A DNA stretch of 46,462 nucleotides, from positions 1 through 46,462 of the forward strand of contig JAFSMS010000101.1 of NCBI GenBank assembly GCA_017447815.1, written 5' to 3'. Below are positions 40,339 to 46,462 of this stretch, one piece after another; position 1 is the stretch's first letter; each line of letters begins with the position of its first letter. A program made the position numbers and the translations under genes. The stretch comes from Bacteroidales bacterium. GTDB lineage: Bacteria > Bacteroidota > Bacteroidia > Bacteroidales > UBA932. The notes under the pieces are model-generated. The model did no database searches. It was not told the DNA's origin and worked only from the letters and a program-made list of their open reading frames with translations.

Positions 40339-40785
40339 TCATTGTTTAGTAGTTGATACTGGAGCCGGCTGCTCCGCCTCGATCGCTGGCCAATACTCCC
40401 GGACTATTCCCCCGCCGGTGTCGGTCATTGTTTCCCGTACACCTGGGCCGGATTTCCAGCGCTGGAACGATTCCAGGACCTCCGCCGGGGTCAAAGGTAT
40501 TGCCGGCACGGTGTCGGCCTCCCCCTCCACGGGTATTTCGGCGAAACGGATTGCCACATAATCGCTACCGTTTCCCATCCATCTTTCAAGCTTTCCGCCG
40601 GGGGCGCTTATGCTGATATCATAGCCGACGCCGGCCTCCCCGTATCGTTCTACGGCCTGGGAGAATACCACTTGCCCGGCCTCATCTACGGCGCACGATA
40701 TCAAGCGAAAAGGGGATTTCCCAGACCCTCCCGCCAGGATAAAGGCCAAATACTGCCTGTTACTGATTCTCTCCGCGTCTTTCAT
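40339..40785 (-). CDS. Protein of unknown function in the element
   Basis: The 148-residue protein is not recognised. It contains YLAFILAGGSGKSPFRLISC early on, a beta-rich middle (VGYDISISAPGGKLERWMGN) and an acidic Pro-rich end. No membrane segment is seen. It overlaps the terminase-small-like gene by 26 bases in another frame, which supports cotranscription. A structural or assembly role is possible from position only. Confidence 0.6.
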   Translation of the reverse strand: MKDAERISNRQYLAFILAGGSGKSPFRLISCAVDEAGQVVFSQAVERYGEAGVGYDISISAPGGKLERWMGNGSDYVAIRFAEIPVEGEADTVPAIPLTPAEVLESFQRWKSGPGVRETMTDTGGGIVREYWPAIEAEQPAPVSTTKQ

Positions 40786-41119
40786 TGTTGTATCTCTCTA
40801 TCTCCCTGATCCTGTCGGCAATCCTGTCTATAACCTCATCGGGGGCCGTTTGCAGTAGTTTGGTCATTTCGTTGTACTCCGCTTGTATCGAGGCCTCCAC
40901 GGAAACGGCCTGCTGCTTGGGTACAATGTAGTTGAGCAACAGGGCAAACAATTTCACCCGTTCCCCCGGCTCCATCCCTTTGAGGTCCTTTTCTATCTGC
41001 TTGCGGTTGGCATCCACCAACTGCGTTAGCCACTCTTTCACGGTGGAGGTGGCTTTGTTGGGGGTGCCTTTGGCACGGCCTCCCAGCCGGCCGCGGCCGT
41101 CATTTTTGGATCTTGGCAT
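40760..41119 (-). CDS. Terminase-small-subunit-like / DUF5681-type protein
   Basis: The 119-residue basic protein starts MPRSKNDGRGRLGGRAKGTP, a Gly/Arg/Lys-rich start followed by NKATSTVKEWLTQLVDANRK and LLLNYIVPKQQAVSVEAS. This resembles small proteins found beside packaging genes in Bacteroidota prophages, which may recognise DNA for packaging. A large terminase is absent, so it might redirect a helper phage terminase; that is speculation. Confidence 0.55.
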   Translation of the reverse strand: MPRSKNDGRGRLGGRAKGTPNKATSTVKEWLTQLVDANRKQIEKDLKGMEPGERVKLFALLLNYIVPKQQAVSVEASIQAEYNEMTKLLQTAPDEVIDRIADRIREIERYNNERRGENQ

Positions 41120-41142
41120 ATCTTGGGCAATACTAAAACTTA

Positions 41143-41409
41143 CTACTTTTGTAACGGTCCAGGGGGCGGCGTATATGGCAAATTGTTGCTATTCCACCGA
41201 TCCAGGAAATACACAAGGCGGCGAGCATTGTCGAAACGGATCTGCACCCCGTTCGCAGCGTTGTAAACCGTCCCCCAATGGCAGCCTGTGGCCCTTGCGA
41301 TCTCTGCGATATTGAGGCCGGAACGGGCTATCTTTTCGGCTATCTCGTTGAGGCCTTTTTCCAGGTCGGCCCTGTATTCGGGCTCCGGGATATCTCTTTC
41401 TTCTGCCAT
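41143..41409 (-). CDS. Small helix-turn-helix DNA-binding protein
   Basis: The 88-residue protein has a Cro/CI-like helix-turn-helix, NIAEIARATGCHWGTVYNAANG, and a Pro-rich tail. It could be the element repressor or an activator of the left gene block. The ATG at 41409 leaves a 47-base gap to the loader gene; an in-frame ATG at 41499 would extend 30 residues into that gene and looks less natural. Confidence 0.7.
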   Translation of the reverse strand: MAEERDIPEPEYRADLEKGLNEIAEKIARSGLNIAEIARATGCHWGTVYNAANGVQIRFDNARRLVYFLDRWNSNNLPYTPPPGPLQK

Positions 41410-41456
41410 CGTTTCCTGTTCGGTTGGCGGTGTATCACATACGCACCCCCTGGGCA

Positions 41457-42218
41457 TCATACGCGGAACGATCTTGCACCGTAGGGGATCTTCTCGCACA
41501 TTTCGTTGAGGCGGTCCATAATCCGTGGGCCGTAGCCTGGAAATTGGGTCGTTCCGGCTATCTCTGCATCGCCCAGGTTGGTAGTTATCACCGTAGGCAG
41601 GGCGCGATCATAGCGCCTTTGGATCAGGTCGGCGATAGGCAGGTACTCCGTTCCGAAACTGTTCACCCGCTTGGGCTCCGGGCCTATATCGTCCAGGATC
41701 AGGAAGGATATTTCACAAATTTGGTTGAATTGGTCGCGGTGATCCTTCGCCATCGTGGCAACCGCCATGGCTGTTGTATAGGTGGGCACTATCACGGCGT
41801 TTTCCTTGCGCTCAAACTCTCGCACAACCTCGGGCGGGAAAAAGGCCTGGGCCTCCCGTTGCAGGCGCTCGCGGCCAGCTGGGCCGAAGGATTCCCGCAG
41901 GCGTTTGGCCATCGTTTGAAGGGCCCGCGCCATCGTGGTTTTCCCGGTCCCTGGGCGGCCGTAGAGCAATAAAGAATACTTGCGGGTGGGGTTGGTCAGC
42001 CACTCCGCTACGCCGCCAATTTGGGCCAGGGTGTCCGGGGTCGGTGTGAAGGCGTATTGGCCTCTTTCCACCTCAACGCGGTAGGCATCAGTAAGGAGCC
42101 GGGCGGCTGTTTCCTTGTTGATCGGGTAGCAAAAGCGCCGGCGGGCGGGCCTCTCGTTGCGAAGGTCCACCGCGCAGGCATCTACGGCACGATTCAGTAT
42201 TGTTTCTAGGCTCTCCAT
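41457..42218 (-). CDS. DnaC/IstB-like AAA+ helicase loader
   Basis: The 253-residue ATPase has Walker A LLLYGRPGTGKTTMARAL, Walker B FLILDDIGPEP, sensor-1 VITTNLGDAEI and an arginine-finger region PRIMDRLNEM. Proteins of this type load the host replicative helicase at phage or element origins, as lambda P and DnaC do. It starts four bases after the initiator-like gene, matching the O-P order of lambdoid replication modules. The ATG at 42218 is chosen; upstream in-frame sequence lies in the initiator gene. Confidence 0.85.
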   Translation of the reverse strand: MESLETILNRAVDACAVDLRNERPARRRFCYPINKETAARLLTDAYRVEVERGQYAFTPTPDTLAQIGGVAEWLTNPTRKYSLLLYGRPGTGKTTMARALQTMAKRLRESFGPAGRERLQREAQAFFPPEVVREFERKENAVIVPTYTTAMAVATMAKDHRDQFNQICEISFLILDDIGPEPKRVNSFGTEYLPIADLIQRRYDRALPTVITTNLGDAEIAGTTQFPGYGPRIMDRLNEMCEKIPYGARSFRV

Positions 42219-42222
42219 AGGC

Positions 42223-42990
42223 TTAAAACATGGTAGATTTGAAATTGTTTTGGTCATACTCGGGGATATCGGTACGGGCGCGGGTCGAGGGACTCGCAGT
42301 TGCCGGCCTGGGCGCTTTCGGCGGGTAGATTGTCGCATAGTTGGCGGCCATCGCCTCCGACACGATCCGGCGGGCCGTGTCCGGGTCACCGTTGGATAGT
42401 TCCTTCAATCGGTTGTAAAATTGCGTAAGCCCCTTGCGGCCCTTGTACGCCTGTTTCAGCTCCCGCTTGTACTCGATCCAGTCCCGGACTATATCCAGGA
42501 ATCGCGGGTCCTCAATGATAGATAATAATATATTTATATCTTCTCTTGGTGTTGTGGGATTGTGTGCGGTTTCGTGTGTGGCCTCCGCCGTTTCCCGTGT
42601 GCGGTTTCGTGTGTGGCCCTCCGCTGGCTGGCCCTCGTAACTATCAAATTCACAAATCGTTATGATAGTAAAGCCGCGTGCGGGGTCGTGTGCGGTTTGC
42701 TCCCCTTGACGGCGTGCGGGTCCGTGTGTGGTTTCGTGTGTGAGGCCGTCCCTTTTGAGGGTGTCCAGGGAGGAACGGACTTGCCACAAAGACAGGCCGC
42801 AAGCGGTTGATAGTGAACGGATTGAGGCCACAACTTGCCCCCGTTCTATCCGAATCCCGTTCCAGACTTTCGGCTCCCTGTTGGCCCGCAAAAGGAGGTG
42901 GATAAACAAGGCTAATTGTTGAGGCTTCCGGCTCAACGGCATATCCAGCAACCCCCGCGGTAGTTTGATATATCCGGGCTTGGTGTCCAT
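42223..42990 (-). CDS. Replication initiator-like protein with embedded iterons
   Basis: The 255-residue protein has an N-terminal winged-helix region (YIKLPRGLLDMPLSRKPQQL, VVASIRSLSTACGLSLWQVR) and a C-terminal helical domain (IIEDPRFLDIVRDWIEYKRE), like phage replisome organisers of the O/DnaD type. Between them lies a low-complexity segment rich in Thr, His and Arg (THETTHGP, HTRNRTRET, THETAHNP) that is the by-product of repeated DNA. Placed directly before the helicase loader, it probably binds the origin inside its own gene. Confidence 0.72.
   Translation of the reverse strand: MDTKPGYIKLPRGLLDMPLSRKPQQLALFIHLLLRANREPKVWNGIRIERGQVVASIRSLSTACGLSLWQVRSSLDTLKRDGLTHETTHGPARRQGEQTAHDPARGFTIITICEFDSYEGQPAEGHTRNRTRETAEATHETAHNPTTPREDINILLSIIEDPRFLDIVRDWIEYKRELKQAYKGRKGLTQFYNRLKELSNGDPDTARRIVSEAMAANYATIYPPKAPRPATASPSTRARTDIPEYDQNNFKSTMF
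42515..42747. other. Putative replication origin: iterons plus AT-rich tract
   Basis: Copies of GTGTGCGGTTTCGTGTGTGG lie at 42562-42581 and 42597-42616 (identical, 35 bp apart), GTGTGTGGTTTCGTGTGTGA at 42724-42743 (18 of 20), with partial copies at 42676-42695 and 42688-42698. The AT-rich stretch ATAATAATATATTTATAT at 42523-42540 adjoins them and could melt. CTATCA/TGATAG (42641-42668) forms an inverted repeat in the middle. Confidence 0.65.
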
Positions 42991-43002
42991 ATCGCGCCGC
43001 CG

Positions 43003-43326
43003 TTATTCGGGTTTTCCATTGGCAAGGATTGCCCGGCAGTCGCTCCGCCGGTACTTAACTGCTCCGCCAATGCGTACCCCCTCAATGTAGCCGGCCCTCC
43101 GCCAGCGGTAAAGGGTCCTATCGCATACTCCCAGCATCTTCCCGGCCTCTTGTGCGGTGAGCATCTTTTCCTCTTTCTCCGCCCGTTCCCGGGCCTCAAT
43201 CTCCGCCCGGTATCTTGCCATCGTGTCGGTAACGATCGAGGACCCCAGGGCCAACAGGTCGGCCGCCTGTACCGTAATACTCACTTGCGGGTACTGCTTT
43301 GCGATTTCCAAAATGTTCGTTTCCAT
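43003..43326 (-). CDS. Excisionase-family helix-turn-helix protein
   Basis: The 107-residue protein ends in an HTH_17/MerR-like excisionase domain: MLTAQEAGKMLGVCDRTLYR then GYIEGVRIGGAVKYRRSDCR. The N-terminal half is helical and may dimerise. It may act as directionality factor or as regulator of the replication genes, which start 12 bases downstream. Its promoter is not obvious; AACCTTTG on the minus strand at 43386-43393 is a weak candidate. Confidence 0.75.
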   Translation of the reverse strand: METNILEIAKQYPQVSITVQAADLLALGSSIVTDTMARYRAEIEARERAEKEEKMLTAQEAGKMLGVCDRTLYRWRRAGYIEGVRIGGAVKYRRSDCRAILANGKPE

Positions 43327-43482
43327 CGGTTGCGTAATTGCGTTGTTTTACCTATCCCGGCGGCCACTATGCCGGCCCCCGGCGTGACAAAGGTTGTACA
43401 ATCCGCAACAATAAAAAAGAGGCAACAGGCGGCAACCTGGAATTATTGCCCCTAATCCTCAACGGGGGCGGCTACAATAAAG

Positions 43483-43509
43483 GAGGGGCAACGCGAATTG
43501 TTGCCCCTC
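43483..43509 (-). terminator. Terminator of the integrase transcript
   Basis: GAGGGGCAAC at 43483-43492 pairs perfectly with GTTGCCCCTC at 43500-43509 around seven bases; on the minus strand it is followed by CTTTATTG. It lies just after the stop of the 303-residue unknown gene. The remaining gap 43327-43482 shows GGCAAC repeats but nothing else clear. Confidence 0.65.
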
Positions 43510-43534
43510 TTGTTGGTCAAAGGTGAAAAATGGA

Positions 43535-44446
43535 CTATACCCCGGAAAGAATTGCGCCAATATCGGCGTGCGTGTCGCAATACTTCTCGCGATTCCAGCG
43601 GGTGCGGAATTTTGACAATATGGTGGGGTCTATTGCCAGGCCGAATACCGCCGGGGCCACCTTTTCGCACATTTCCCGGGTGATTCCGTCAATGGTGGTG
43701 CTCCCGCCCATTTGGGCCACAAAGTCCAGGATCTGCCGGGGGCATACCTCCCGGTTGCGCTTGTCGGTCCATATCCAGGAAATACGGCCCTGTCGGTCAG
43801 CCGCCGGGTCAAAGGCGTTGCAAAAATCCTGGGCGGCATCCGGGGCGCTGCCGTCAATGTAGCCGGCATCCACAAGGGCGACGTATATCCGGGCCAATTC
43901 TTGGCGATTGTGGGAGGTTTGGAGGCTATACGGGGGTTTTCCTATCCCTGCGCCCGTTGCGGCCTCTGCGGGCTCGCTGGTGGCCTCTGCGGGCTCGCTG
44001 GTGGCCCGGACCGGAACCACCGGTGGGATGGATAGGTCGGGGAAATACTCGCTCACCATGAGCGCCAAACTGGTGAAATAGTCCTCCATGGTCCCCCACT
44101 CCACACCCGGCCGTCCTGGATCATCCGGGATGTCGGGCCATTCGTGCCCGGCCTGGTGGCAAATCCTTGCCACCCTGGACAGCATGGACACCAGGTGAAC
44201 AACACCGGGGGTGGCCGGTGATCCCTGGACAAACAACGCCTCCAACATGTCCCGGACGGGTTGCCGGTTGGCTTGGAGGGTGTCGGCCGTGGTCCTCAAC
44301 GCCCGCAACAAATAGGCCCGTTCCGGTTCGGTCGGTGGTGGCCCCACCTCATCGGTGAACCCCTGGCTCAAATAGTGTTGGCCTTGTGGCGTATATAGTA
44401 CACATCGCAACGACCTGGTGACGGTTTCAATGGGTTTCATGGTCAA
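43535..44446 (-). CDS. Unknown protein cotranscribed with the integrase
   Basis: The 303-residue protein is not recognised. The N-terminal half is helical (PERAYLLRALRTTADTLQAN, VVHLVSMLSRVARICHQAGH), the middle has a duplicated ATSEPAE linker, and the C-terminal part (QELARIYVALVDAGYIDGSA through ILSKFRTRWNRE) resembles small Bacteroidota mobile-element proteins ending in a helical DNA-binding-like domain. It overlaps the 79-residue gene by four bases, so both are coupled to the integrase transcript. Confidence 0.7.
   Translation of the reverse strand: MTMKPIETVTRSLRCVLYTPQGQHYLSQGFTDEVGPPPTEPERAYLLRALRTTADTLQANRQPVRDMLEALFVQGSPATPGVVHLVSMLSRVARICHQAGHEWPDIPDDPGRPGVEWGTMEDYFTSLALMVSEYFPDLSIPPVVPVRATSEPAEATSEPAEAATGAGIGKPPYSLQTSHNRQELARIYVALVDAGYIDGSAPDAAQDFCNAFDPAADRQGRISWIWTDKRNREVCPRQILDFVAQMGGSTTIDGITREMCEKVAPAVFGLAIDPTILSKFRTRWNREKYCDTHADIGAILSGV
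43961..44002 (+). repeat. Two tandem 21-bp repeats in the unknown gene
   Basis: Unit 43961-43981 is repeated exactly at 43982-44002 and encodes the duplicated seven-residue linker ATSEPAE/A. The number of units may vary by slippage. Confidence 0.85.
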
Positions 44447-44682
44447 AGTTGGTCACTCCCTCCAACGGCCCACACCTCAACGGAATAGGCTATTTCGTTG
44501 TTCAACATCCCGGCAACGGAACCCCATTTTTCGGCATTGGATTCCATCGTTTGTTCCGCATAGGATTTGCCACCCCGGGCCACAAGGGCATCAAAATAGA
44601 GTTGTTTGGCCGTTTCCAGGGATTTAAGGGCCTGCAACATCTTTTCGGTCACCGGCCCGATGGTGGGTTTGTTCTTGTCCAT
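44443..44682 (-). CDS. Small unknown protein after the integrase
   Basis: The 79-residue protein is not recognised. It has a helical N-terminal part (PVTEKMLQALKSLETAKQLY) and no membrane segment. It starts 26 bases after the integrase stop and overlaps the next gene by four bases, which supports it as real coding sequence. Confidence 0.65.
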   Translation of the reverse strand: MDKNKPTIGPVTEKMLQALKSLETAKQLYFDALVARGGKSYAEQTMESNAEKWGSVAGMLNNEIAYSVEVWAVGGSDQL

Positions 44683-44708
44683 ATCGTTGAATTTTGGTTG
44701 TCAAAGTC

Positions 44709-46046
44709 TTACACCAACATGTCCACCAATTCCCGCCTCATATCCTCATCGATGTCCCTGTATCGGGCAAAGGCCCGGGAGCCCTCACAATGGCCTGAAA
44801 GTTTGGCGATCAAATTCGGGTCTTTTACCTGCTTGTAGAGGTTGCCCACGAAGGTACGGCGGGCCAGGTGGCTGCTTGCGATCTCGTTCAGGGGGCGCTG
44901 CACCTCTTTGCGGGTCATAGGGTCCAGGATCGTAACGGGGCGGGTGAGGCCGGCCATGGTGAAGACCTCTTTTATTGCATCGTTGTACTTTTGGCAGGAC
45001 ACGAAGGGCAACAGGGCGGCCCGGTTGGGGTCGGCGTAGCGCTCCACGATCTCGGCGGCTATGCTATTGAGGGGGACCCGGACAATATCGCCGCGTTCGT
45101 CCTTCGTTTTGCTGGGCACATACTCCACGCCGCCGGCCACAAGGTTTTCCCGGGTCAGTTTCAACAGGTCCGACACCCGGCAGCCGATCAGGCACTGAAA
45201 TACGAAAATATCCCGCTGGACGGCCAGCCCGGGGCGCTTGGAAAGGTCAAACCGATAAAGGGCGTTTCTTTCCTCTACGGTGATATAATAGGGCGTTCCA
45301 TAGACGGGCGCACCGATACTGAAACGCAAAAACGGGTCATTGTCCGTGTTGCCATTTTTGACCGCGTGGGAAACAACCGCCCGCACAATGTGCATACGGT
45401 CTATTACCGTGTTGCTGCTGCGCTTGACTACGGGGCGGGCCTCCGGGCACACGGCCAACAATTCGGGGTGCTGGGCTATTATCTCGTTTTCGCTCCGCAG
45501 GTAAGCATCGAAGGCCCGCAGATCGTCCGGGGTGAGGGTGTCCAACTGCAGCCGGGAGCCGGTGAAGGCTTCGTAACGCAACAGGCAGCGCTGCACGGTT
45601 GCGGCCATCCTCTTGCGCTGCTGCGACACCTGCAGGCCGGCCAGGTAGTCGGCGAAGGCATCGGCCAGGTACACCGTGCGCCGCAGATCCTCGTACTTTT
45701 CAGGGAAATTGTAGCGGTCCACCGTGGAGGCCAGCCAATCGGCGGGGAGCGCCTTTTTACCGGCACCGGCCTGCAAAAAGGCCTCCATCACCGCAGCCCG
45801 CAGGCCTTGCAGGCGGGTGTTTATCTCGTTGAGGGATTCCACAAGCCGCCTTTGTTCCTCGTTCATCAGCCGCCAGCCGGGGACCTTCACCGCCTGGGTG
45901 TCGGCGTTCCAATACTCTGCGGGTGCATATACATTGGTTTTGGCTCGCTGGTTGATCCGGCTGCCAACTACAAAGCGGGTCAGGATTTCGTGCAGGCCGG
46001 TGCCCTTGTCAGCCTTCTTGGAAAGGGAATAGTAAAGAGTAGCCAT
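44709..46046 (-). CDS. Tyrosine recombinase (integrase) of the element
   Basis: The 445-residue protein has an arm-binding-like N-terminus, a SAM-like core-binding domain and a catalytic domain with Arg in IGCRVSDLLKL, HxxR in SSHLARRTF, the third catalytic-type His in LSGHCEGS, and the nucleophile Tyr in RAFARYRDIDED. This is the Bacteroidota phage/ICE integrase architecture (phage_int_SAM_5). It should recombine the tRNA-fMet core with the element core. It lies at the end distal to the tRNA and reads inward from its promoter at 46070-46077. Confidence 0.95.
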   Translation of the reverse strand: MATLYYSLSKKADKGTGLHEILTRFVVGSRINQRAKTNVYAPAEYWNADTQAVKVPGWRLMNEEQRRLVESLNEINTRLQGLRAAVMEAFLQAGAGKKALPADWLASTVDRYNFPEKYEDLRRTVYLADAFADYLAGLQVSQQRKRMAATVQRCLLRYEAFTGSRLQLDTLTPDDLRAFDAYLRSENEIIAQHPELLAVCPEARPVVKRSSNTVIDRMHIVRAVVSHAVKNGNTDNDPFLRFSIGAPVYGTPYYITVEERNALYRFDLSKRPGLAVQRDIFVFQCLIGCRVSDLLKLTRENLVAGGVEYVPSKTKDERGDIVRVPLNSIAAEIVERYADPNRAALLPFVSCQKYNDAIKEVFTMAGLTRPVTILDPMTRKEVQRPLNEIASSHLARRTFVGNLYKQVKDPNLIAKLSGHCEGSRAFARYRDIDEDMRRELVDMLV

Positions 46047-46069
46047 AATGTAGTATCAATAACGCACTA

Positions 46070-46077
46070 CAAAGGTA
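46070..46077 (-). promoter_or_regulatory. -7 element (TACCTTTG) of the integrase gene
   Basis: Perfect match on the minus strand 23 bases before the integrase ATG. Its setting CAAAGGTAGGAAAA recurs at 37955-37968 by the left end. Confidence 0.65.
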
Positions 46078-46084
46078 GGAAAAG

Positions 46085-46115
46085 CACGCCAATTTTACAA
46101 CTTTTTGGCGTGTTA
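46085..46115 (+). promoter_or_regulatory. Candidate integrase arm-binding sites, right end
   Basis: CACGCCAAT (46085-46093) and TTGGCGTGTTA (46105-46115) form an inverted pair and match the left-end copies at 37830-37851. The rest of the 46116-46257 gap shows no gene. Confidence 0.4.
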
Positions 46116-46257
46116 TTTGTCCGTATGTGTCCCGCGGTGTCGGTCTGTTCGGCCATCGGGCCCGGGCGCTGGATTGTTGCAAGTGTTGATTATCAGCGAT
46201 TTACGGAACGGCGGCGGCTGGACACCTTCGCACGCCACAGGATAGCCACGGAAATAT

Positions 46258-46278
46258 TTCGAGTCCTGCCTCCGCTAC
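46258..46278 (+). other. attR: second 21-bp core repeat
   Basis: Exact copy of 37751-37771. The sequence to its left (GGAAATA) is not tRNA-like, so this copy belongs to the element end and not to a second tRNA. Confidence 0.9.
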
Positions 46279-46320
46279 GAAACGAAACTACGGCAGCCAG
46301 ACGGCTGCCGTTTTCGTTTC
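46279..46320 (+). terminator. Original tRNA-fMet terminator, displaced by the element
   Basis: CGGCAGCC (46291-46298) pairs with GGCTGCCG (46303-46310), and the outer GAAACGAAA (46279-46287) with TTTCGTTTC (46312-46320). It begins directly after attR. Before integration it would have followed the tRNA immediately. The last 142 bases of the window (46321-46462) show nothing I can support. Confidence 0.7.
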
Positions 46321-46462
46321 TCGGTAATGATGCAAAAAACAGTTGGTGACGGCCGCCGCGAGGAGGGCCATTTTCCAGAGCCCACCGCAGCGTCGAGCCG
46401 TAGCCACCGAGCCTGGTAATGCGAGGTGGCGTCACCGCTTCTTTTTACCCTTCTCAGTATTA

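Larger units (their letters stand above)
37772..46278 (-). mobile_element. 8.5-kb integrated element, candidate phage satellite or reduced prophage
   Basis: The interval lies between exact 21-bp direct repeats derived from tRNA-fMet and carries a tyrosine integrase at its far end. All eleven genes read leftward: integrase, two unknowns, an excisionase-like HTH, a replication initiator with iterons, a DnaC-like loader, a small HTH, a terminase-small-like protein, an unknown, a tape-measure-like protein and a small helical protein. No capsid, portal, large terminase, lysis, relaxase or resistance gene is present. Intact att sites and undamaged frames argue for a functional small element rather than a decayed prophage, but this is inference. 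Confidence 0.85.

Noticed and set aside
42562-42743. Repeats in the initiator gene as a CRISPR array
   Set aside because: Repeats are about 20 bp with unequal spacing (35, 91, 36 bp), lie inside a coding frame, and no cas gene is nearby.
46258-46278. Second, truncated tRNA-fMet gene
   Set aside because: Only the 21-bp 3' end is present, with unrelated sequence before it, so it is an att copy.
44868-46349. 493-codon rightward open frame opposite the integrase
   Set aside because: It is antisense to an intact tyrosine recombinase and extends across attR and the tRNA terminator.

Overview
The window is chromosomal DNA of a Bacteroidota bacterium, most likely a Bacteroidales gut-type lineage with GC-rich third codon positions. 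The evidence is the repeated -7 promoter element TAnnTTTG in front of tRNA, SRP RNA and protein genes, a complete six-gene Na+-translocating NADH:quinone reductase operon, BspA-like leucine-rich repeats, FimB/Mfa2-like lipoproteins and a UpxY-like NusG paralogue. The genus cannot be fixed from sequence reading alone.

Region 1 (1-13.5 kb): a CapD-like sugar nucleotide dehydratase; an arginine/citrulline fermentation operon (deiminase-family protein, carbamate kinase, ornithine carbamoyltransferase) followed by cytidine deaminase; a small SRP RNA; a fucose-isomerase-like protein overlapping a Fur regulator; a tight leftward operon (unknown protein, leucine-rich repeat protein, RluA pseudouridine synthase, alpha/beta hydrolase, TcdA); a DUF4332-like protein; tRNA-Asp; Dtd; and an iron-dependent alcohol dehydrogenase. 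Region 2 (13.5-23.7 kb): Hsp20, then a rightward run of NusG paralogue, UvrA and three glycosyltransferases, dTDP-rhamnose genes rfbC and rfbD, and two leftward fimbrial-type lipoproteins. Region 3 (23.9-34 kb): the nqrABCDEF operon, whose NqrC carries a striking cysteine-rich tail, a PcrA/UvrD helicase, a possible small RNA and a glutamine synthetase. Region 4 (34-37.8 kb): a REP-associated transposase-like gene and an AlkD-like gene bracketed by three copies of a 35-nt palindrome, then tRNA-Gly, hisS and initiator tRNA-fMet.

Region 5 (37.8-46.3 kb) is an 8.5 kb integrated element. A 21-bp copy of the tRNA-fMet 3' end lies at 37751-37771 and again at 46258-46278, and the original tRNA terminator now sits beyond the second copy. 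All its genes read leftward: a tyrosine integrase with two unknown genes; an excisionase-like HTH protein; a replication initiator-like protein and a DnaC-like helicase loader; a small HTH protein; a terminase-small-subunit-like protein; an unknown protein; a tape-measure-like protein with its own promoter; and a small helical protein. No capsid, portal, large terminase, lysis or conjugation gene is present. The initiator gene holds iteron-like repeats that are conserved as DNA but fall in different reading frames, beside an AT-rich tract, as in a lambda-like origin inside the initiator gene. Two tandem promoter-terminator units at the left end could make short regulatory RNAs. I read this as a candidate phage satellite or a heavily reduced prophage; it is the most interesting part of the window.
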